From CAYOFK01 sp964403185 (GTDB lineage: Bacteria > Bacteroidota > Bacteroidia > Bacteroidales > VadinHA17): DNA of 10,900 nucleotides. The position numbers and the translations under genes were made by a program. The DNA lies in the NCBI GenBank assembly GCA_964403185.1, contig CAYOFK010000104.1, positions 1-10,900 on the forward strand, given 5' to 3'. Below are positions 7,628 through 10,900 of the stretch, piece by piece (positions within the stretch are counted from its first letter, which is position 1; each line of letters opens with the position of its first letter). Under the pieces are notes generated by a model, which was not told the origin of the DNA, made no database searches, and saw nothing but the letters and a program-made list of their open reading frames with translations.

Positions 7628-7645
7628 AACCGGAAGAACCCGGTT
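7628..7645 (-). terminator. weak hairpin at the flippase gene end
   Basis: AACCGG and CCGGTT form a 6-bp stem with a 6-base loop that overlaps the stop codon of the flippase gene. No T-run follows on the minus strand, so it may be only a dyad or part of an inefficient terminator. Confidence 0.25.
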
Positions 7646-9023
7646 AGTATATATCAAGGACCCTGCGGTCGATCAGTACAAACTCCAGGATGATGAGTGC
7701 CGTATATACCAGGTAGGTTTTTACAGGAATGTAACTGCGGGGCCTGATCTTTAGCCTGAAATAATTGTACCCTATGAGATAGGCTTTTTCAAGAATGTAC
7801 ACAATGGCGGTGGCAAGAGCCACTCCAACCGTTCCGTATTTCCCTATAAGTATGATACTCAGAATGACGTTCAGAACGATTTCCATAAATGAGGCAAACA
7901 TGATAACCTTTGTTTTCTTCAAGCCTATCAGTATGGTCTGGGGAAAGACCAGCCTTGGAATGATCAGCAGAATATACATCATAAAAACGTCGGCGCTTCT
8001 GATAAAATCCTGATTGAACATCACCGGATAAAGCCACCTTGAAAATAACATGACGAACATGGAGAGAGGAAACAAAAAATGGATGAGCCTGCGTGATTGA
8101 TGCCGGATGGCATCCATGGAATTCTTCAGGTTGCCTTTTTTACCGATCTCAGATATCATGGCATTGGACAGACCTGTAGCAAGGATCAGTACAAGAGGCA
8201 ATTCCTTGGCTCCATACCGGAAGATAGCAAAGCGGTCGGCATCAAAGGTGCTGGTTACAATGAGCCCGTCAATGTACTGTGCCGAACCACTTAATAGGGC
8301 GCTTACGATCAACGGAGTGCCCAATGCCAAATGTTCTTTTATATAAACCCGGGAGAACCTGAATTCGGCATATTTCATGATCAGGATCAGAAGCCAGATA
8401 AACCTCACAACCGAGATGGCCACCATGCCATACAGAGACCATATAATATCATATCCCGATAATATGGGAAAGACAACCATAAAAAGCTGGATTCCGTGAG
8501 TAAGGAGTCCATAGCCCAGGATCCAGGTGGATTGGTTACGGGCCAGGTAAATGTATTCAATCAGCACCGAAGGATTGCTCAGGAAAATAAAGACCAGGAG
8601 GAGGTTGATGTATGGCACGTTTCCTTTAATGTCAAAGACCCCAAAATAGTTCCGCAAACTGAGTCCGATAATGAATACAAGCAAGCTGAACCCGGTCAGG
8701 ACCAGAAAGGTATTGAAAATTTCAGGAGAGCGTTCCCTTTTCTCCGCACTGGTATTTGTAAAGGTCTTATTGTTATGGACCAGCGACAGGAATGATTGTA
8801 TGACACCGGTGACCCAGAAGAAGCTAACGAACCCGGCAATAAACATAAATACTTCGAAAAGTCCAATCTCACCTTGTGTCAGGTGACTTTTCGTAAAAAG
8901 TATACTGATAATCAGGAAGGTAGAAAATCTGATCAGCTGATACAACTGCAGACTCCCAACATTTGAAAATACCTTCTTAAGATCCAACAGGTGTTTTTTT
9001 ACAGGGTTGTTGTAATCGTTCAA
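7644..9023 (-). CDS. polysaccharide flippase-like integral membrane protein (MOP/Wzx type)
   Basis: This 459-residue, strongly hydrophobic protein has about 12 membrane segments, for example LIRFSTFLIISILF (30-43), then helices near 62-80, 108-126 and 142-160, and so on to LVYTALIILEFVLI near the C-terminus. The pattern, the length and the N-terminal half resemble polysaccharide biosynthesis/O-antigen flippases of the MATE-MOP exporter superfamily, which move lipid-linked sugars across the inner membrane. I see no neighbouring glycosyltransferase, so the substrate cannot be guessed. The start is uncertain: the reading frame has no ATG before residue 59, which is already inside the conserved region, so a TTG at 9023 is the best start; the next candidate TTG is residue 13. 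An upstream -7 box at 9038-9045 would give a very short leader. It lies divergently from the tRNA-His region. Confidence 0.8.
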   Translation of the reverse strand: MNDYNNPVKKHLLDLKKVFSNVGSLQLYQLIRFSTFLIISILFTKSHLTQGEIGLFEVFMFIAGFVSFFWVTGVIQSFLSLVHNNKTFTNTSAEKRERSPEIFNTFLVLTGFSLLVFIIGLSLRNYFGVFDIKGNVPYINLLLVFIFLSNPSVLIEYIYLARNQSTWILGYGLLTHGIQLFMVVFPILSGYDIIWSLYGMVAISVVRFIWLLILIMKYAEFRFSRVYIKEHLALGTPLIVSALLSGSAQYIDGLIVTSTFDADRFAIFRYGAKELPLVLILATGLSNAMISEIGKKGNLKNSMDAIRHQSRRLIHFLFPLSMFVMLFSRWLYPVMFNQDFIRSADVFMMYILLIIPRLVFPQTILIGLKKTKVIMFASFMEIVLNVILSIILIGKYGTVGVALATAIVYILEKAYLIGYNYFRLKIRPRSYIPVKTYLVYTALIILEFVLIDRRVLDIY

Positions 9024-9037
9024 AGCAATTAACGTAC

Positions 9038-9045
9038 CAAATATA
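9038..9045 (-). promoter_or_regulatory. possible flippase gene promoter (-7 box)
   Basis: The minus strand reads TATATTTG, an exact TAnnTTTG box. Only TTTA is found at the -33 distance (9067-9070). It is about 15 bases from the TTG start at 9023, so the message would be nearly leaderless, or translation starts further in. Confidence 0.4.
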
Positions 9046-9085
9046 AAAATTCTTATTATCCGGTGATAAAATCATATATTTTCTT

Positions 9086-9117
9086 TTTGTGGAAAAATAA
9101 AAATAGTTGCATCTTTG
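9086..9117 (+). promoter_or_regulatory. promoter of the tRNA-His region
   Basis: TTTG at 9086-9089 is followed after 20 bases by CATCTTTG (9110-9117), one mismatch from the Bacteroidota consensus TTTG-N19/20-TAnnTTTG. Transcription should start near 9124, just before the broken tRNA copy at 9129, and reach the intact tRNA at 9288 only by reading through the interrupting element. Confidence 0.65.
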
Positions 9118-9128
9118 CAGTCCTGAAT

Positions 9129-9255
9129 GGTGGGTGTAGCTCAGTTGGTCCCGATTTACCACAAATCTTCGATTTGTCCGGTAAATCGAGGATCCTCGAA
9201 AAATTACGAAAATCTAAGATTTTCTATTTTTCGGGATTAGAGCGCTGGATTGTGG
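9129..9255 (+). pseudogene. interrupted and truncated tRNA-His copy
   Basis: Bases 9129-9149 equal the first 21 bases of the intact tRNA-His (9288-9308), and bases 9238-9255 equal its next 18 (9309-9326), through G37 of the anticodon loop. Between them, in the D loop, lies an 88-base insert (9150-9237). After GTGG the copy departs from the gene; AGAGTC may be a decayed remnant of the anticodon 3' arm, but no T arm or 3' acceptor strand remains. It cannot form a tRNA. The identity of both halves implies either a recent duplication or conversion from the intact gene. The repeat period between copies is 159 bases. Confidence 0.9.
9150..9237. repeat. 88-base double-hairpin element inserted in a tRNA D loop
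   Basis: Hairpin 1: CGATTTACC + ACAAATC (9152-9167) pairs with GATTTGT + GGTAAATCG (9171-9188), loop TTC, 2-base bulge. The centre is the perfect palindrome CGAGGATCCTCG (9187-9198). Hairpin 2: CGAAAAAT (9197-9204) and GAAAATC (9208-9214) pair with GATTTTC (9218-9224) and ATTTTTCG (9226-9233), loop TAA. Outer ends TCCCGA (9149-9154) and TCGGGA (9231-9236) are inverted copies. The right half, reverse-complemented, aligns with the left half (shared CCCGA, AAATCTT-GATTT and TCGAGGA blocks), so the unit is a dyad of dyads. It has no coding capacity. This looks like a REP/MITE-type mobile palindrome, but I recognise no named family. Confidence 0.8.
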
Positions 9256-9287
9256 AGAGTCTGTATGTTTTGGGATATAGAAAATAT
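9256..9287. other. spacer between broken and intact tRNA-His
   Basis: These 32 bases join the broken copy to the intact gene. The AGAGTC at the left may derive from tRNA sequence. TAGAAAAT near 9278-9285 also occurs in the reverse complement of hairpin 2, which hints at a decayed second element end, but the match is short and could be chance. Confidence 0.4.
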
Positions 9288-9362
9288 GGTGGGTGTAGCT
9301 CAGTTGGTTAGAGCGCTGGATTGTGGTTCCAGAGGTCGCCGGTTCAATTCCGGTCATCCACC
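9288..9362 (+). tRNA. tRNA-His (GTG anticodon)
   Basis: All four arms fold. The acceptor GTGGGTG (9289-9295) pairs with CATCCAC (9355-9361) with one G-U. The D arm contains GCTCAGTTGGTTAGAGC. The anticodon stem CTGGA/TCCAG encloses loop TTGTGGT with anticodon GTG. The T arm is GCCGG/CCGGT around TTCAATT. The histidine-specific extra base G-1 (9288) faces discriminator C73 (9362), the identity element for histidyl-tRNA synthetase. CCA is not encoded, since C73 is followed by CAA. Its normal promoter position is taken by the broken copy upstream. Confidence 0.97.
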
Positions 9363-9431
9363 CAAATTTTTTTCATAAGCCATAGATTAATGACATTCAG
9401 TCGCCATAATCTGTCGGGAAGGCCTCCACTT
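9363..9431. other. short convergent gap
   Basis: Between the tRNA and the converging lipid kinase gene there is only a T-run directly after the tRNA (about 9366-9372) and a small GC-rich dyad around GGCC (about 9421). I see no convincing terminator for either strand. Confidence 0.4.
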
Positions 9432-10316
9432 TTACTGCTCCACACACACATTTAGCGCACCTGGCACAACCCTGAAAACCAGTTTCTCGGGCAGGAAAAC
9501 AGGTTCTCCGTCATAATGAGCCCAACCCGGAGTTTTTCGTTTTATTCCAGCCTCCTTTATCCGCACCATCTCATAGTTGTTGGAGATATTTATGATCCTT
9601 GTAAGCACCTGGAAACCCAGCAAGGGGCCAAAGATCTGTGGAAATTCCGATATCAGACACATGTCCAGCAACCCATCATTTATCTCCGCATCGGGAGAAA
9701 TATACGCATTGGCGCCCCATTGGGCAGCGTTGGCAAACGTAACCAGAAAAGATGTGATCTTTATCGTCTGTTTTTCAAATTGGATTTCATATTCCTGTGG
9801 CCTGAACTTCCAATATTCCTGCAGAAGAACCTCCAGGTAAACCTGAGTCCCCCGGTTTTTCTTCCTGGAAAATTCATGGGCCACTTTGGCATCAAAACCT
9901 ACACCGGCAGTGCAGAAGAACGGAATATCGTTCATAAAACCACAATCAATCTTTTTTATTCCAGAATCTCCCAGGAGTTTTATGGCTTTGTTTATATTCA
10001 ACGGGATGCCAAGGTGCCGGGCCAGTCCGTTACCCGATCCTAAAGGAATGATCCCCATGATGGCACCGGATTGCATCAATTGGGAGCCCACCGTGTTTAC
10101 AGTGCCATCTCCGCCCACTGCAACAAACATCTCAATGCCCTCATTCAGTCTTTTATCGATAAATAATTTTGTGTCATCCTGATTTTCAGTGTCGTGAATG
10201 ATAACGGAAGAATAAAAGGACTGCAATCCCTTTTCAATTTGCTTCCGGTACCGGAGGGCACTTTTTTTTCCCGCACCGGGATTGAACACCACTGCTATCT
10301 GCTTTTTGTTAATCAC
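9432..10316 (-). CDS. YegS/diacylglycerol kinase family lipid kinase
   Basis: This 294-residue protein has the DAGK catalytic-domain signature: NPGAGKK (12-18), the nucleotide-binding GGDGTVN (68-74), PLGSGNGLARHLGIP (91-105), GVGFDA (138-143) and the C-terminal HYDGEP (267-272). Such enzymes phosphorylate diacylglycerol or related long-chain lipid alcohols on the inner face of the membrane; the family also includes sphingosine kinase-like proteins, so the substrate is open. Length is normal for the family (about 300). The start is GTG at 10316: an in-frame stop lies seven codons upstream and the first ATG is residue 63, past conserved motifs. The sequence CCGGAA precedes the GTG. It has its own consensus promoter and is divergent from porQ. 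Confidence 0.93.
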   Translation of the reverse strand: MINKKQIAVVFNPGAGKKSALRYRKQIEKGLQSFYSSVIIHDTENQDDTKLFIDKRLNEGIEMFVAVGGDGTVNTVGSQLMQSGAIMGIIPLGSGNGLARHLGIPLNINKAIKLLGDSGIKKIDCGFMNDIPFFCTAGVGFDAKVAHEFSRKKNRGTQVYLEVLLQEYWKFRPQEYEIQFEKQTIKITSFLVTFANAAQWGANAYISPDAEINDGLLDMCLISEFPQIFGPLLGFQVLTRIINISNNYEMVRIKEAGIKRKTPGWAHYDGEPVFLPEKLVFRVVPGALNVCVEQ

Positions 10317-10370
10317 TTCCGGTAATAGATAATGTCACCAGGAATCTTATTCAGCTTATCAGGCGACCAT

Positions 10371-10402
10371 CAAAATTAATATATTAATCCCCCTGAGCCA
10401 AA
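10371..10402 (-). promoter_or_regulatory. consensus promoter of the lipid kinase gene
   Basis: On the minus strand TTTG (10402-10399) is followed after 20 bases by TAATTTTG (10378-10371), an exact TTTG-N20-TAnnTTTG match. The predicted start near 10364 leaves a leader of about 48 bases before the GTG. No equally good match was found on the plus strand for porQ in the same gap. Confidence 0.75.
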
Positions 10403-10476
10403 TGCTCATACACTATAAATACACTACATTCGTTTATACATTACGGTTTACAGTTTGTTACTGACCAGCCGAATAT

Positions 10477-10900
10477 ATGAAAAGAAACTGTAGTTGTCTG
10501 ATCATCTTTTTCCTCAATATCTGTATGGCATTGGGACAGGTAGGAGGAAGTCACACCTATGACTTCCTGAATTTGACCAATTCAGGAAGTGTGGCTGCAC
10601 TGGGGGGGATCGTTGTATCAACAAATGATTATGACCTGAATATGACCTACCATAATCCCGCCCTTCTGGACGGGACCATGGACAAGAATCTTGTCATGAA
10701 TTATGTGAATTATTTTTCCGATATCAATTTCGGTTATTTCAACTATGCACGCAAGTTTGGTATTCCGGGAACCTTTGCCGCAGGCATCCACTACATCAAT
10801 TACGGGCGTTTTATTGCAACAGATCCAACCGGCGCCATAAATGGAAATTTTTCAGCTTCAGAGTATGCCATAAATATCATGTATTCAAGACCCGTTTTTG
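10477..10900 (+). CDS. porQ: type IX secretion system protein PorQ, 5' part
   Basis: An ATG at 10477 opens 141 codons that run off the right edge. The product begins with a signal peptide (MKRNCSCLIIFFLNICMALG, cleavage expected before Gln21), followed by QVGGSHTYDFLNLTNSGSVA and ALGG, then the NPALLD segment near residue 62-67. These are typical of the N-terminus of PorQ, an outer-membrane beta-barrel of the PorV/PorQ (FadL-like) group. In the type IX system PorQ works with PorU, PorV and PorZ in the complex that attaches exported cargo to the cell surface; PorQ anchors PorZ. The family is specific to Bacteroidota. No other type IX gene is in the window, which is usual because these genes are scattered. 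It is cut by the window edge, not broken. Confidence 0.88.
   Translation, partial: MKRNCSCLIIFFLNICMALGQVGGSHTYDFLNLTNSGSVAALGGIVVSTNDYDLNMTYHNPALLDGTMDKNLVMNYVNYFSDINFGYFNYARKFGIPGTFAAGIHYINYGRFIATDPTGAINGNFSASEYAINIMYSRPVF

Noticed and set aside
9150..9237. Self-splicing intron in the tRNA-His gene
   Set aside because: Group I introns in tRNA genes are usually over 200 bases and sit in the anticodon loop. This insert is 88 bases, lies in the D loop, and the downstream exon is truncated, so splicing would not give a tRNA.
9150..9237. Intrinsic terminator formed by hairpin 2
   Set aside because: The stem is AT-rich and the T-stretch is part of the stem itself and is followed by CGGG, not by a run of T. 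The intact tRNA downstream also needs read-through.
9063..9311. Open reading frame across the tRNA-His duplication
   Set aside because: It covers the promoter, the broken tRNA and the palindromic element, and its repeated CSSVG residues are only translations of the duplicated tRNA. No protein feature is seen.
9129..9362. Two functional tandem tRNA-His genes
   Set aside because: The first copy lacks the T arm and the 3' acceptor strand, so it cannot mature.
1..10900. CRISPR array, prophage or insertion sequence genes
   Set aside because: No regularly spaced repeats, no cas-like, transposase, integrase or phage structural frames were seen on either strand.

Overview
The window looks like a chromosomal segment of a Bacteroidota species. 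Three things support this. It carries the type IX secretion gene porQ, it has a zinc-less (type B) ribosomal protein L31, and several genes are preceded by the phylum-specific promoter pattern TTTG-N19/20-TAnnTTTG. Base composition is moderate, and nothing in it identifies a genus. All protein genes except the one at the right edge lie on the minus strand.

Layout from left to right. Positions 1-1106 hold most of a secreted TlpA-like protein that runs off the left edge; its thioredoxin domain seems to lack the active-site cysteines. It overlaps by 8 bases the end of coaD (phosphopantetheine adenylyltransferase, 1099-1596). A 214-base gap with a weak coaD promoter and small dyads separates coaD from lon (ATP-dependent protease, 1811-4282). 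The 218-base gap upstream of lon carries a lon promoter, a spaced inverted repeat and the strong intrinsic terminator of rpmE2 (4501-4767). A consensus promoter for rpmE2 sits just past the end of a two-gene operon: a class V PLP enzyme (6044-7513) followed after 3 bases by a GNAT-fold protein of the YghO/BcerS-like family (4838-6040). Next is a polysaccharide flippase-like membrane protein (7644-9023).

The most unusual stretch is 9086-9362. A promoter reads into a broken copy of the 5' half of tRNA-His whose D loop is split by an 88-base element. Each arm of that element is a hairpin, and the two arms are imperfect inverted copies of each other. A short spacer follows, then an intact tRNA-His(GUG). 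Beyond it a YegS/diacylglycerol kinase-like lipid kinase (9432-10316, GTG start) and porQ (10477 to the right edge) are transcribed divergently.

Most genes are housekeeping: CoA synthesis, proteolysis, ribosome, tRNA. The accessory functions concern the cell envelope: a flippase, a lipid kinase, a possible lipid N-acyltransferase and type IX secretion. The PLP-enzyme/GNAT pair and the interrupted tRNA-His copy are the best candidates for undescribed biology.
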